Made by a program: the position numbers and the translations under genes
Shown: positions 15,987 to 22,899 of the stretch, piece by piece
Numbering within the stretch: the stretch's first letter is position 1
Layout: each line of letters begins with the position of its first letter
The notes under the pieces: model-generated
Database searches by the model: none
Seen by the model: the letters and a program-made list of their open reading frames with translations, nothing else
What the model was told of the DNA's origin: nothing
IMG/VR virus record: IMGVR_UViG_3300005530_000011
Coordinates: 1-46,112 of that record
DNA length: 46,112 bases
Origin: a virus
Direction: 5' to 3' (one strand)

Positions 15987-16428
15987 TACCGAGCGCACAC
16001 CGGATCGCACACGGACCATGCCAAACCCCCAGCACAGAGCCAAAGGCGCCGGAACCAGAAGGTCCGCTGACCTAGGTCCAGCGCTTACGTCGGGTGCTCA
16101 GACGCGCCCGACGTTTACGGCTCTGTGCCGTCGATCCCGGGCCCTTCGCCCACTCAGAAAGCCGGAGTCTCGCGCCGCTGCGGGGTTCCGGCTTTCGTCG
16201 TTCCGGGGTGCACATCGCACACGCAATCGCACACGGCGGGGTCGTAGCCCTCCCTCGTCTGAGCGACAACCTCGCCGGAGCGAGAAGCCAGGTAGCCGGG
16301 CCGGTCAGGGACCCGGGGCGCTGGGAGAGCCGCTCAGTCGAGGGAGATACCTCCGAGAGTAACCGCCGTGGGGGGTTTGGGGGGCTTCCTTGTCCAGAAC
16401 TTCAACACCGCATCGAGGGAGTGGGTCT
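15987..16428. other. attP-like region with integrase arm-type repeats and a terminator
   Basis: This gene-free stretch follows the integrase. ATCGCACACGG-like 11-mers occur at 16004-16014, 16214-16224 and 16226-16236, with a related GAGCGCACACCGG at 15991-16003. They thus flank about 200 bp, as integrase arm sites flank a core. Between them lies TCGATCCCGGGCCCTTCGCC followed by CAC, which resembles a tRNA 3-prime end running into a terminator. Core and crossover cannot be fixed without the bacterial attB. The rest, 16240-16428, shows G-rich runs but no gene. Confidence 0.55.
16157..16196 (+). terminator. Terminator downstream of integrase
   Basis: GAAAGCCGGA (16157-16166) and TCCGGCTTTC (16187-16196) form a perfect 10-bp stem with a 20-nt loop. 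The A-rich left and T-rich right ends make it bidirectional. It may have been carried in with the att site. Confidence 0.65.
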
Positions 16429-16791
16429 GTGAGTAGTGTCAGCAGCTACGCGCCGGGACAGACCGGCAACGCCTGCATCGTGTGCTGGCGGTCGCCGACC
16501 GATCGAGCCCACGTCATCGACCGGAGCTTGGCTCCCGATCCGCATGGCGACCCGGCGCGCGTCGTGTTCCTGTGCCGCGAGCACCACGACGCCTACGACG
16601 CGCACGAGCTGGACATCCTCGCCGAGCTGGAGCGCTGGCACCGGCATGAGCTGGCGCGCGGCGTCGAGCTGGTCGGCCTGCTGGCCACCCTTCAGCGCGT
16701 GACCGGCAAGACCTGGGTCCCGGTCGAGAGTTCTGAGCCGACCGTCATCGCGGTCGGCGGCGGTTACGGCCGGGGCGCGGCGCATGTCTGA
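16429..16791 (+). CDS. HNH-type nuclease-like protein
   Basis: This 120-aa product starts with GTG at 16429, placed 8 nt after GAGGGAG; the frame is open upstream without a ribosome site. The core has CIVCWRSPTDRAHVIDRSLA and FLCREHHDAYDAHELD, which give the Cys pair, a central His and the closing CxxHH of HNH folds. HNH proteins nick or cut DNA, and in phages many support packaging or act as homing nucleases. Here it lies beside the att region and starts a new gene block, away from the terminase. Confidence 0.65.
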   Translation: MSSVSSYAPGQTGNACIVCWRSPTDRAHVIDRSLAPDPHGDPARVVFLCREHHDAYDAHELDILAELERWHRHELARGVELVGLLATLQRVTGKTWVPVESSEPTVIAVGGGYGRGAAHV

Positions 16792-17299
16792 GCTGCGACA
16801 GATCGTCGTCGGCTACGCGCTGCTCCAGTACGGCACGACGCAGCGCTTCGGGCGCAACATCAAGGGCGCCGAGCCGATGCCGCTCCCGGCGGGCGAGGGC
16901 TTCCCGCCGATGGAGCACTGGATCATGCTGCTCACCCGCTGCCAGACGGTCGAGGAGTGCCACACGATCCTGGAGCTGGCGTCGGCCGAGCTGCAGGCGT
17001 GGCGCAAGCGACCCGAGCCGCCGCCGGAGGGCGAGAGCTTCGACGAGCTGAAGCGCCGCATCCTGCGCGACGGCCAGGGCTGGACGCCGAAGGAGGTGGC
17101 GCTCGCGATGCGCGTGACGCCGACGCTCGTGCGCAACGTGCGCACGGAGGCGGACCGCGACCCCGAGTACGGGCGCCCGGACGGCTCGCTGCGGCACGGC
17201 CTGACGCTGCTGTCTGAGGGTCTGAGCCTGCGGCAGGTCGAGCGGATCACGGGCATCCCGAAGTCGACGCTGCACGACGCTCAGAAAGCGGCGGCATGA
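16784..17299 (+). CDS. Putative transcription regulator with two HTH segments
   Basis: This 171-aa product overlaps the HNH gene by 8 nt. Two consecutive helix-turn-helix-like segments are visible in the C-terminal half: WTPKEVALAMRVTPTLVRNV and LSLRQVERITGIPKSTLHDA. The tandem layout resembles sigma-region-4-like or activator domains. It could be a regulator of middle or late genes. This is inference from the HTH segments and operon position. Confidence 0.55.
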   Translation: MSELRQIVVGYALLQYGTTQRFGRNIKGAEPMPLPAGEGFPPMEHWIMLLTRCQTVEECHTILELASAELQAWRKRPEPPPEGESFDELKRRILRDGQGWTPKEVALAMRVTPTLVRNVRTEADRDPEYGRPDGSLRHGLTLLSEGLSLRQVERITGIPKSTLHDAQKAAA

Positions 17300-17760
17300 G
17301 TAGGACAGCAGACCCGGATCTTGCTAGCCTGTCCGGAGCTGCCCTAGGCCCCTGCCCTGACGCCTCCGATCACCCTCGGACGTCTGACGGGGAGACCGGG
17401 GCGGCGCCTTCTCGCCGCTCCGTGATCTTCCAGTACGAGCGGCTGATCCGGCCCTTCCCGATCCGTCGTCTGACCGACGTCACGCACCCCGTGCGCAACC
17501 ACGCGGGGGTGATCGGGGGCATGATCTTCGACCTTCAGCTCGATCCGCCGCGCCTGCCCGAAGTGTGGTGGGGCGAGCTGCAGCGGATCATCGGCGAGCT
17601 GCTGACGCTGCGCGACGAGATCGACGAGCTGATCCCGAAGCTGATGGAGATGCAGGACGACGCGGACCGTCAGTTCGAGGTGGCCCTGGACGCGCTCGTG
17701 GCCATGATGCGCGGGCTCAGGGAGGGGGACGACGATGATCTGCCCGACGTGTCTGGGTGA
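17296..17760 (+). CDS. Early protein, function unknown
   Basis: This 154-aa product has a disordered Ser/Pro/Asp-rich N-terminus (residues 1-42), a central beta-like part (FQYERLIRPFPIRRLTDVTH) and a C-terminal helical half (LQRIIGELLTLRDEIDELIP, FEVALDALVAMMRGL) ending in an acidic tail. It overlaps the previous gene by ATGA and the next by 26 nt. No family was recognised. Confidence 0.55.
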   Translation: MSRTADPDLASLSGAALGPCPDASDHPRTSDGETGAAPSRRSVIFQYERLIRPFPIRRLTDVTHPVRNHAGVIGGMIFDLQLDPPRLPEVWWGELQRIIGELLTLRDEIDELIPKLMEMQDDADRQFEVALDALVAMMRGLREGDDDDLPDVSG

Positions 17761-17941
17761 GGGCGAGATCCGCTTCAACCGGAGCTGGCCGCTCGATCCC
17801 CAGTGCGACGACACGGCCCGCTGTCACACCTGCCGTGGCGAGGGGGTCATCGATGGGCGGATGGCTGCTGTTCTTCGTCGTCTGCTGGGCGGCGATCGTG
17901 ACGATCGTCATCGTGCTCCTGAGCAACCGCCGCTGAGGTGA
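17735..17941 (+). CDS. DnaJ-like zinc-finger small protein
   Basis: This 68-aa product has two CxxCxGxG motifs (CPTCLGEG and CHTCRGEG), the repeat unit of DnaJ-type zinc fingers. It starts inside the end of the previous gene. Its C-terminal 27 codons overlap a membrane peptide frame at 17853 and, on the other strand, the end of the gene at 17847. The zinc motif part is convincing; the Arg-rich tail may simply be read through. Confidence 0.6.
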   Translation: MICPTCLGEGEIRFNRSWPLDPQCDDTARCHTCRGEGVIDGRMAAVLRRLLGGDRDDRHRAPEQPPLR

Positions 17942-18092
17942 TCGCGTCCAGCACCGTCTGAGCGGCGACCGTGGCCTCGACGACGATCGGCACCGTCCAG
18001 CGCTGATCCTCGCGCCGGTGCCCACAGATGAACGGGAACACGGCGTGTGCGCCGCAGGTCATGCAGACGTCGATGATGTACGTCCGTCTCAC
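17847..18092 (-). CDS. Small Cys/His protein, last gene of minus operon
   Basis: This 81-aa product starts with GTG at 18092 overlapping the previous stop (GTGA). The N-terminal half is protein-like, with CMTCGAH and CGHRRED suggesting a zinc site. The last 30 residues (HDDDRHDRR and onward) are low complexity and lie antisense to the + strand genes at 17735 and 17853. Convergent overlap of about 95 bp without a terminator is unusual. Confidence 0.55.
   Translation of the reverse strand: MRRTYIIDVCMTCGAHAVFPFICGHRREDQRWTVPIVVEATVAAQTVLDAITSAAVAQEHDDDRHDRRPADDEEQQPSAHR
17853..17936 (+). CDS. 27-aa nested membrane peptide
   Basis: The frame starts with ATG 6 nt after GAGGGGG and encodes MGGWLLFFVVCWAAIVTIVI followed by VLLSNRR, a single hydrophobic helix with a positive C-terminal end. 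It lies wholly within the end of the zinc-finger gene in another frame. The good ribosome site and clean membrane topology suggest a real microprotein, but its size means it could be chance. Confidence 0.45.
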   Translation: MGGWLLFFVVCWAAIVTIVIVLLSNRR

Positions 18093-18331
18093 GCCGAGCA
18101 GCCCGGGCAGTGATCGACGAACCCGTTGCGCAGGTCGCCGCTCGTCGTCCAGCCGCTCAGATCGGGCGTACCTGCCCTCAGATCGAGCGTCAGATCGCAG
18201 CCGTCGCACGAGATGCAGGCGAGGAAATCCTCCGGCTTCCAGCCGTTTACGTAGCTCTGGCCGAGCGCTTGGAAGGCGAGGATCGCGACGCGCTGCGCCA
18301 GCACCTGCTCCGTCAGATCGGCCCAGATCAC
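18089..18331 (-). CDS. Small putative zinc protein
   Basis: This 80-aa product has Cys pairs in ISCDGC and HCPGC about 35 residues apart, a likely zinc ribbon. The GTG at 18331 overlaps the previous stop as GTGA and its stop overlaps the next start the same way. The function is unknown. Confidence 0.6.
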   Translation of the reverse strand: MIWADLTEQVLAQRVAILAFQALGQSYVNGWKPEDFLACISCDGCDLTLDLRAGTPDLSGWTTSGDLRNGFVDHCPGCSA

Positions 18332-18651
18332 GTCATCAGTCCCTCAGATCGCATCTGCTCGTCGAGCTTACGCGCCGTCGTCCACGCCTCGTCGTCGACT
18401 TGCCCCGGCGCGGCGGCGTCGATCTCGCGCAGGATCTGCTCGTGCGTCTCGCCGTACATGACGGTGAGCTGGAGCAACTGAGGGGGCATGTCGGCCATCC
18501 GCTCGGCGTCGTGCCTGAACGCCTCCACGAGCATCTGGCCGAGCGGCACAAGCATCGGCTGCCCGGCCTGCAGCTTGCGGACGTTCGCGTCCACGACTCC
18601 GACGCAGATCACCTTGCCGCCATCGGCGAGATCCAACACGCACCGGATCAT
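18328..18651 (-). CDS. Small protein, function unknown
   Basis: This 107-aa product is called from the ATG at 18651, just behind GAGGGAGGG; a longer frame reaches 18690 without a ribosome site. It begins MIRCVLDLADGGKVICVGVV (beta-like) and continues as charged helices (QLLQLTVMYGETHEQILREI). No family was recognised. A GC-rich hairpin with GGCGCC arms lies about 40 nt upstream. Confidence 0.6.
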   Translation of the reverse strand: MIRCVLDLADGGKVICVGVVDANVRKLQAGQPMLVPLGQMLVEAFRHDAERMADMPPQLLQLTVMYGETHEQILREIDAAAPGQVDDEAWTTARKLDEQMRSEGLMT

Positions 18652-18742
18652 CTGCCCTCCCTCACTAGCCAGCCCAAGAGACGGCGCCACCAGGGGCGCC
18701 GGTGGCCGCCCGTCAACGTGTAGTCCAACGGACGGCGCATCG

Positions 18743-19207
18743 CTAGTGCCCGTGCTGCCGCCGCTTGATCCCGTAGCGGTACTCGCGGTCGAGCAGCTTG
18801 CTCGTGCCGTTCATCGACTCCATGCGGGCGGTCAGCGCGCGCGTGGTCATCAGCAGCTCGCCCAGGTTGGCCTTGGCGAGCCGGTCCTGCTGGGCCTTGG
18901 TGAGCTTGCCGACCGCGAGCGAGAGACCAAGCGGGGTGAGCTTCCAGCCGCGCTGCTTGGTCACCATGCCTTCGTTCTCGGCGTCGCGCAGCGTGCGCTC
19001 GCGCATCTCGCCGCGCTCCAGTGCGCCGTAGCGCACGAGCCAGGACAGCCGCGAGGCGACGGCGCGGTGCGGGTGCTCGCCTCCTAGGTCGAGCTGAGTC
19101 GCCACGTCGTCGGCGTAGGCGTAGCCCTCGCCGTCAGACACATCACGGATCACGAGCAGGACTTCCCGGTCTGAGATGTCCAGCAGGGTGAGCGCTTCAA
19201 GACTCAT
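18743..19207 (-). CDS. Winged-helix DNA-binding protein
   Basis: This 154-aa product looks like a winged helix: SDREVLLVIRDVSDGEGYAY, then DDVATQLDLGGEHPHRAVAS, RLSWLVRYGALER and GWKLTPLGLSLA. It starts 11 nt inside the end of the gene at 19197, which is also a winged-helix candidate, so the two may act as a pair. MarR/PadR-like regulators share this layout, but no close family is claimed. Confidence 0.65.
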   Translation of the reverse strand: MSLEALTLLDISDREVLLVIRDVSDGEGYAYADDVATQLDLGGEHPHRAVASRLSWLVRYGALERGEMRERTLRDAENEGMVTKQRGWKLTPLGLSLAVGKLTKAQQDRLAKANLGELLMTTRALTARMESMNGTSKLLDREYRYGIKRRQHGH

Positions 19208-19739
19208 TCGGCATGACCTCGTACGCGTTGGGCCGCTTGCCCTTCACGGGCGAGCCGTCCTCGTAGCTGAGCTGCTTGACGCCGGTCAGACGCACGCGGC
19301 CCTCGTTGCGCAGCGCCGCCACAGCGGAGTGCAGCGACGTGTCGCCGACGTCGGTCAGCTCTTCGGCCATCCGCATCTCGGGCACGGTGGTCGGCTCGGT
19401 CTGACGCTTGAGGTACGCGTAGATCCGCTCGACGGTCTCCTCAGAGACCTTGTCGTACTTCGCGGTCCCCGGCTTGGCGGCGCTCTGCCGTGACGCCTTG
19501 CGGGTGGGCGCGGTGAGGTGCTTCGGGAGCCTGCCGGTCAGCGCCTCGATAGCGGCGTTGATCCGTAGCTCGTCGGCGCTCAGATCAGAAAGCTCGGCTT
19601 CGAGTTGCGCCTTACGCGCCTCGATCGGACCGAGCATGTCTTCGAGCGACTGAGCCTGTGCGGCGAGCCGTTCCTCGACGGTGAGCGCGAGTGCTTCGGC
19701 AGCCTCCGGGGCGTGGCTGCCGTTCAGCGTGGCGGACAA
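19197..19739 (-). CDS. Coiled-coil plus winged-helix regulator, TTG start
   Basis: This 180-aa product starts at TTG 19739 behind a variant of the start-associated sequence (CGAAGGGAGGAC). Residues 20-65 are a coiled coil (VEERLAAQAQSLEDMLGPIE and onward). The C-terminal half (VERIYAYLKRQTEPTTVPEM, then TSLHSAVAALRNEGRVRLTG) is a winged helix. It has its own promoter candidate just upstream and is coupled to the gene at 18743. It is a likely transcription regulator within the operon. Confidence 0.65.
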   Translation of the reverse strand: MSATLNGSHAPEAAEALALTVEERLAAQAQSLEDMLGPIEARKAQLEAELSDLSADELRINAAIEALTGRLPKHLTAPTRKASRQSAAKPGTAKYDKVSEETVERIYAYLKRQTEPTTVPEMRMAEELTDVGDTSLHSAVAALRNEGRVRLTGVKQLSYEDGSPVKGKRPNAYEVMPNES

Positions 19740-19770
19740 GGGGTCCTCCCTTCGAGTGGTACTGCCTGAG

Positions 19771-19808
19771 TGAGCGGGACTATAGACATGGATCGGACGG
19801 AAAGGTCA
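19771..19808 (-). promoter_or_regulatory. Internal promoter of minus operon
   Basis: On the minus strand TGACCT (19808-19803) and TATAGT (19784-19779) are 18 nt apart. The -10 box is the best sigma-70-type match in this operon. The start point would be about 30 nt upstream of the TTG of the gene at 19739. Confidence 0.55.
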
Positions 19809-19828
19809 CTAGCGGCAAGATCCGGACT

Positions 19829-20113
19829 TCACGGCGGGTCGACTTCTTCGATCAGTCCGAGGCGATCCGCGAGCTGCAGAGGAGTCGTCGGGTACCGCTC
19901 GAAGAAGCCGCGACAGACCGCGTGCTCCTCGCCGTCGAGCGTCTTGTGGCAGACGATCGCGCCGTCGTTGCCCTTCGCCTCGTCGACCATGCCGCGCACG
20001 CGGCCGGAGCGCAGCTCCATCAGGTTGCCCGGCCGGAAGATGCACGTCGAGCACATCTCCCGGCAGACGTGGATGCGGCCGTCGCGGTAGATCTGATGCT
20101 TACGCTTGGCCAT
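19829..20113 (-). CDS. Cysteine-rich protein of a type common in actinobacteria and their phages
   Basis: This 94-aa product has four to five Cys in the pattern CREMCSTCIFRPGN, then IVCHKTL, then AVCRGFF. I have seen this arrangement in uncharacterised actinobacterial and actinophage proteins; a metal or iron-sulfur site is likely. It overlaps the previous gene by 14 nt. The function is unknown. Confidence 0.65.
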   Translation of the reverse strand: MAKRKHQIYRDGRIHVCREMCSTCIFRPGNLMELRSGRVRGMVDEAKGNDGAIVCHKTLDGEEHAVCRGFFERYPTTPLQLADRLGLIEEVDPP

Positions 20114-20426
20114 TCAGGATCTCGTAGACGCGGCTGGACTTCAGACCGAACCAGCGGGCGATCGTCGGCCCGCTGATCCCGGTGCCCCTGATGTGGCGCA
20201 CCATGTCGTTCATCTGAGCCCGCGTGACGGCCTGCGCGTCGATCGCGGCGTCACGCGCCGCGCGCACGCGGCGCACCGCCTCCGGCGCGTCGTCGCCGCG
20301 CCGCGCCATCGCGACCAGCTCGCGGTCAGATGGCAGCTCCGGCATCTGGGTCAGCTCAGTGACCAGCTCCAGCGGGAGCGCGTCCACGACGCGCTCCCAC
20401 GTCTCGTCAGACAGGTTGAGGATCAT
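20100..20426 (-). CDS. Small helix-turn-helix protein with SAS
   Basis: This 108-aa product starts at the ATG at 20426, 4 nt after CGAAGGGAGAACA; the frame is open to 20654 but that extension is antisense-like and was rejected. The C-terminus (GISGPTIARWFGLKSSRVYE followed by ILNG) is a helix-turn-helix like those of resolvases and small terminases. The N-terminal half is acidic and helical. It is probably a DNA-binding regulator. Confidence 0.65.
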   Translation of the reverse strand: MILNLSDETWERVVDALPLELVTELTQMPELPSDRELVAMARRGDDAPEAVRRVRAARDAAIDAQAVTRAQMNDMVRHIRGTGISGPTIARWFGLKSSRVYEILNGQA

Positions 20427-20443
20427 GGGGTGTTCTCCCTTCG

Positions 20444-20563
20444 TTAGATCAGATGGATGATCGTCACCACGACGAGCGCGATGACGTACAGGTCGACCAG
20501 CACTTCTCCGAACCACCAGGCGCCGAACAGCACGGCGCCCAGACCGGCACAGATCAGCAGCAT
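20444..20563 (-). CDS. 39-aa membrane protein
   Basis: The ATG at 20563 has GGGAG 7 nt upstream. The peptide (MLLICAGLGAVLFGAWWFGE, then VLVDLYVIALVVVTIIHLI) has two short hydrophobic segments or one long one, with Trp at the interface. Its TAA lies directly before the start-associated sequence of the next gene. It is shorter than usual gene-finder limits. The function is unknown. Confidence 0.55.
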   Translation of the reverse strand: MLLICAGLGAVLFGAWWFGEVLVDLYVIALVVVTIIHLI

Positions 20564-20608
20564 CTACACTCCCTCGGGCATCGGTGGAATGTTCTCCCTT
20601 CGGTGTAC

Positions 20609-20652
20609 GAGGGCCCGGCACCGCCTCGCTAGCGGACTGATGCCGGGCCCTC
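20609..20652 (-). terminator. Large hairpin upstream of SAS copy
   Basis: GAGGGCCCGGCA and TGCCGGGCCCTC form a perfect 12-bp stem around a 20-nt loop that itself can pair CCGC with GCGG. It lies 13 nt after the stop of the gene at 20666, and a start-associated sequence (20602-20590) follows. There is no T-run, so termination is uncertain; a processing or attenuation role is equally possible. Confidence 0.55.
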
Positions 20653-20665
20653 ACTTGTTCTGAGA

Positions 20666-20887
20666 TCAGCCGCCCAGATCAGCGGCGCGGGCGGCTTCCT
20701 GCCCGGCGATCTCGATCCGCGACAGCACGTCGTGGTACTTGGCCGCCGCCTCAGCCAGCGCGGGCGCCATCGCGGAGGTGGCCTCCTTCGCCGCCTCCTC
20801 GCAGTCGCGGGCGACGTTGGCCAGCGCGGTGCGCACCGTCCACTCGTCGTCCTCGGTCAGATGCACAGCCCAGCTCGGGACGCTCAC
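20666..20887 (-). CDS. Small helical protein, function unknown
   Basis: This 73-aa product is called from GTG 20887, which overlaps the previous stop as GTGA; the longer frame to 21148 is a shadow. It is almost fully helical and Ala/Glu-rich (DCEEAAKEATSAMAPALAEA). No family was recognised. Confidence 0.55.
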   Translation of the reverse strand: MSVPSWAVHLTEDDEWTVRTALANVARDCEEAAKEATSAMAPALAEAAAKYHDVLSRIEIAGQEAARAADLGG

Positions 20888-21207
20888 TTCAGCCACCCTG
20901 CGACGTACAGGTAGCCGTGGCTGCCCTGCGCGTTGCCGACGATGCGGCCGGTCTCGTCCTCGTACAGGACGTGCTCGTAGTTCTGCTGCGGGAACATGCG
21001 CCAGCTCTTGGCGAGCGCCGCCGCCTCGGCGAGGGCGGCCCTGACCGCGCCGCCGTTGAGCCACGCGATCAGACGGTCCTTGGCGGGACCGGCGATGTCT
21101 TGCCGGTCGTGCACCATGTCGTTCGGGTAGATCCAGCGCGCGCCCCACGCGGTGTCGACCTCGTCGGGGATCGCGCGGACGGCGCCGAAGCTGAGCGTCA
21201 CGCTCAT
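20884..21207 (-). CDS. Small protein, function unknown
   Basis: This 107-aa product is called from ATG 21207, overlapping the previous stop as ATGA. Its centre contains WGARWIYPNDMVHD and its C-terminus YEDETGRIVGNAQGSHGYLY, beta-rich and aromatic. No domain was recognised. Confidence 0.55.
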   Translation of the reverse strand: MSVTLSFGAVRAIPDEVDTAWGARWIYPNDMVHDRQDIAGPAKDRLIAWLNGGAVRAALAEAAALAKSWRMFPQQNYEHVLYEDETGRIVGNAQGSHGYLYVAGWLK

Positions 21208-21548
21208 CCGCGCATCCAGTCGCGCACGCGGACGGCGCGGTAGGCGCCGTCCGTGGTGTGCAGCTCGTAGTTGAAGCTCTCGCTCAGCGCGAGCGCGTCG
21301 GCCGTGGTGACGAGCACCTTCTTGCCGGTGATCCTGTCTCCGTGCAGCGTCGGCGCCATGATGACCGGCACCAGCGCCGTGCCGTCGTTGCCGATCTGAA
21401 TCGGCGACTGGCGGTCCAGCCAGATCAGACCGTCGTCGGTCCGGTCGGGGTTCTCGCCCGACTCGTCCGCGATGAACACGCGGTCGACGCTCGGCTCGGT
21501 GAACAGACGGTGCCCACCGGGCAGCGTCTCCAACAGCTTCCAGCTCAT
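21204..21548 (-). CDS. Small beta-rich protein with SAS
   Basis: This 114-aa product is fixed by the start-associated sequence (CGAAGGGAGAACGC) directly before ATG 21548; the frame extends upstream without signal. It alternates short strands (HRLFTEPSVDRVFIADESGE, GLIWLDRQSPIQIGNDG). The function is unknown. A conserved hairpin element precedes it at 21573-21623. Confidence 0.6.
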   Translation of the reverse strand: MSWKLLETLPGGHRLFTEPSVDRVFIADESGENPDRTDDGLIWLDRQSPIQIGNDGTALVPVIMAPTLHGDRITGKKVLVTTADALALSESFNYELHTTDGAYRAVRVRDWMRG

Positions 21549-21572
21549 GCGTTCTCCCTTCGCTACGTGGCG

Positions 21573-21623
21573 GGATTGCCACTGGACAGCGGCGCGCAGG
21601 TGCACGCCGCTCTCCGGTAGCCC
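21573..21623 (-). repeat. Conserved hairpin element, copy 1
   Basis: On the minus strand GGGCTACCGGAG and GTCCAGTGGCAATCC enclose an inner stem AGCGGCG/CGCCGCT. The outer parts GCTACCGGA and TCCAGTGGC also pair with one mismatch and one wobble. The outer arms are identical to those at 22282-22333, while the inner stem differs in sequence yet still pairs. It lies between the stop of the gene at 21629 and the SAS of the gene at 21548. Confidence 0.7.
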
Positions 21624-21628
21624 GTCCC

Positions 21629-21895
21629 TCAGTCCTGCGTCGTCAGATGCTCGTAGAAGGCCCGCATCTGAGTCGCGGCGTCCTCCCAGGTCCGGGCCGT
21701 GATCGCGTACTCGTCGCGCAGCGCCTTGACCGTTGGGTGCAGCTTGCCGACGCTCGGCAGGAACATCCCGTGCTTGGCCTTGAACTCTGCGTTCTGCGTG
21801 TGCACGAGCATCCGCAGCAGGTTGAGCGTGCGCACCTTGCCGTCCGGGAACTGCACCCGGACGTCGGCGCTCGGAAGGTTGCCAATCGTCGGCAT
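21629..21895 (-). CDS. Small protein, function unknown
   Basis: This 88-aa product is called from ATG 21895, which shares TAATG with the previous stop and has GGAGGA 9 nt upstream; the GTG at 21901 would be too close to that site. The core reads PSADVRVQFPDGKVRTLNLL then MRAFYEHL. No family was recognised. Confidence 0.55.
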   Translation of the reverse strand: MPTIGNLPSADVRVQFPDGKVRTLNLLRMLVHTQNAEFKAKHGMFLPSVGKLHPTVKALRDEYAITARTWEDAATQMRAFYEHLTTQD

Positions 21896-22260
21896 TACCA
21901 CGTCTCCTCCTTGACGATGTTCCCGGCCTCGTCCATGACGATCAGGCCGCCCATCGGCAGCCCGAACGGCTTGGCGTGCTCGCCGAAGACCAGCTCGCCG
22001 AGCTGATCGCAGTACACCTGCTCCAGCTCGCGACGCTCGCCGCGCTGGAAGATCACGACCGAGTACAGATCCGGACCCGGCAGGTACGTGACGTGCGCGT
22101 CGAGCGAGCGCTCGTCGTTGGGCTCAGACGGCAGCACGCGCACCAGCAGCGTGTCCCCACGCAGCGGCGCCATGCCGACGTCCTTGCCCGGCGTCAGATC
22201 GGCGGGCAGCATCGAATCGAGCTGCGCGCAGATCGTCTGATGAACCTCGTTCGGTTCCAT
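21895..22260 (-). CDS. Small protein with SAS, function unknown
   Basis: This 121-aa product starts at ATG 22260 directly behind GAAGGGAGAACAC. It contains AQLDSMLPADLTPGKDVGMA and a beta-rich centre (LDAHVTYLPGPDLYSVVIFQ). The C-terminus FGLPMGGLIVMDEAGNIVKE resembles immunity-like or adaptor folds only superficially. The function is unknown. Confidence 0.6.
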   Translation of the reverse strand: MEPNEVHQTICAQLDSMLPADLTPGKDVGMAPLRGDTLLVRVLPSEPNDERSLDAHVTYLPGPDLYSVVIFQRGERRELEQVYCDQLGELVFGEHAKPFGLPMGGLIVMDEAGNIVKEETW

Positions 22261-22281
22261 GTGTTCTCCCTTCTAGCGGCA

Positions 22282-22333
22282 GGATTGCCACTGGACGGCG
22301 TCGCCGCAACGCGACGGCGCCCTCCGGTAGCCC
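22282..22333 (-). repeat. Conserved hairpin element, copy 2
   Basis: The outer arms GGGCTACCGGAG and GTCCAGTGGCAATCC are the same as in copy 1 (21573-21623), with a different inner stem that still pairs (GGCGCCGTC with GGCGACGCC). It lies 1-2 nt after the stop of the gene at 22335 and directly before the SAS of the gene at 22260. Confidence 0.7.
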
Positions 22334-22334
22334 A

Positions 22335-22523
22335 TCAAGCCAGGTCGGCGAGCACGGCCGCCAGCGCGATGCTGGCGACCGTCAGACCGAACAGGATCGG
22401 CGTGTAGCCCTTCGCTCGCGCGAAGCCCTCGTCATCGGCGTCGTAGCGGTACCAGCCGAACGAGGCAAGGTGCAGCACGAGCGGCAGCACGGCCGCGACG
22501 AGCACGACCCACGAGGGGGTCAC
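22335..22523 (-). CDS. Two-helix membrane protein
   Basis: This 62-aa product has transmembrane segments at about residues 5-23 (WVVLVAAVLPLVLHLA) and 43-60 (ILFGLTVASIALAAVLA), joined by a charged loop with YRYDADDEGFARAKGY. GTG 22523 overlaps the previous stop as GTGA. It could be a superinfection-exclusion or other moron-type membrane protein, inferred from topology only. Confidence 0.6.
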   Translation of the reverse strand: MTPSWVVLVAAVLPLVLHLASFGWYRYDADDEGFARAKGYTPILFGLTVASIALAAVLADLA

Positions 22524-22699
22524 CAGATCCGCTCCGTCGTGCCGCCGCCGGTGATCTCGAACTCGCCGTCCTCCATGACGACTTTCAGATCGGCGCCGAC
22601 GCCCGGCTTGGAGATCGTCACGGCGCCCTCCTCGTCATCGTCGATGCGGTTCAGCAGCTCGCACAGAGCGCGCGCCTGCTCGTAGCTCATGTTGAGCAT
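22520..22699 (-). CDS. 59-aa acidic protein with SAS
   Basis: ATG 22699 is preceded by CGAAGGGAGACACG, a close variant of the start-associated sequence. The product (MLNMSYEQARALCELLNRID, then a DDEE cluster and beta strands ending GGTTERIW) is coupled by GTGA to the membrane protein that follows. The function is unknown. Confidence 0.6.
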   Translation of the reverse strand: MLNMSYEQARALCELLNRIDDDEEGAVTISKPGVGADLKVVMEDGEFEITGGGTTERIW

Positions 22700-22713
22700 C
22701 GTGTCTCCCTTCG

Positions 22714-22899
22714 TCAGACCAGCCGGAGCTGATCGGGGTTCTTGCTTGGAGCGGGCATCCAGCCCTCGTACATCTCGTACGTCTCGAACAGGCCCGTCTG
22801 CTCGTTGAGCCAGACGTTGCCCTGCGTCTGAGCCTTCGTGAAGGCCCGCGCGGAGGCGGCCAGCGCCGCCTCGCCCTTGCGCTTCAGCTCAGACGTCAC
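22714..22899 (-). CDS. Small protein, function unknown
   Basis: This 61-aa product starts at GTG 22899 overlapping the previous stop. It is helical at first (KRKGEAALAASARAFTKAQT) and ends with YEMYEGWMPAPSKNPDQLRL. No family was recognised. Confidence 0.55.
   Translation of the reverse strand: MTSELKRKGEAALAASARAFTKAQTQGNVWLNEQTGLFETYEMYEGWMPAPSKNPDQLRLV

Noticed and set aside
18028-18723. + strand frame of 231 codons
   Set aside because: Lies antisense to three coupled minus-strand genes and is Arg/Ser-rich without domains.
20573-20602. SAS followed by a five-codon frame (ATG at about 20582)
   Set aside because: Too short to be a gene; it may be a leader or a decayed start, and the 39-aa frame just downstream is the better call.
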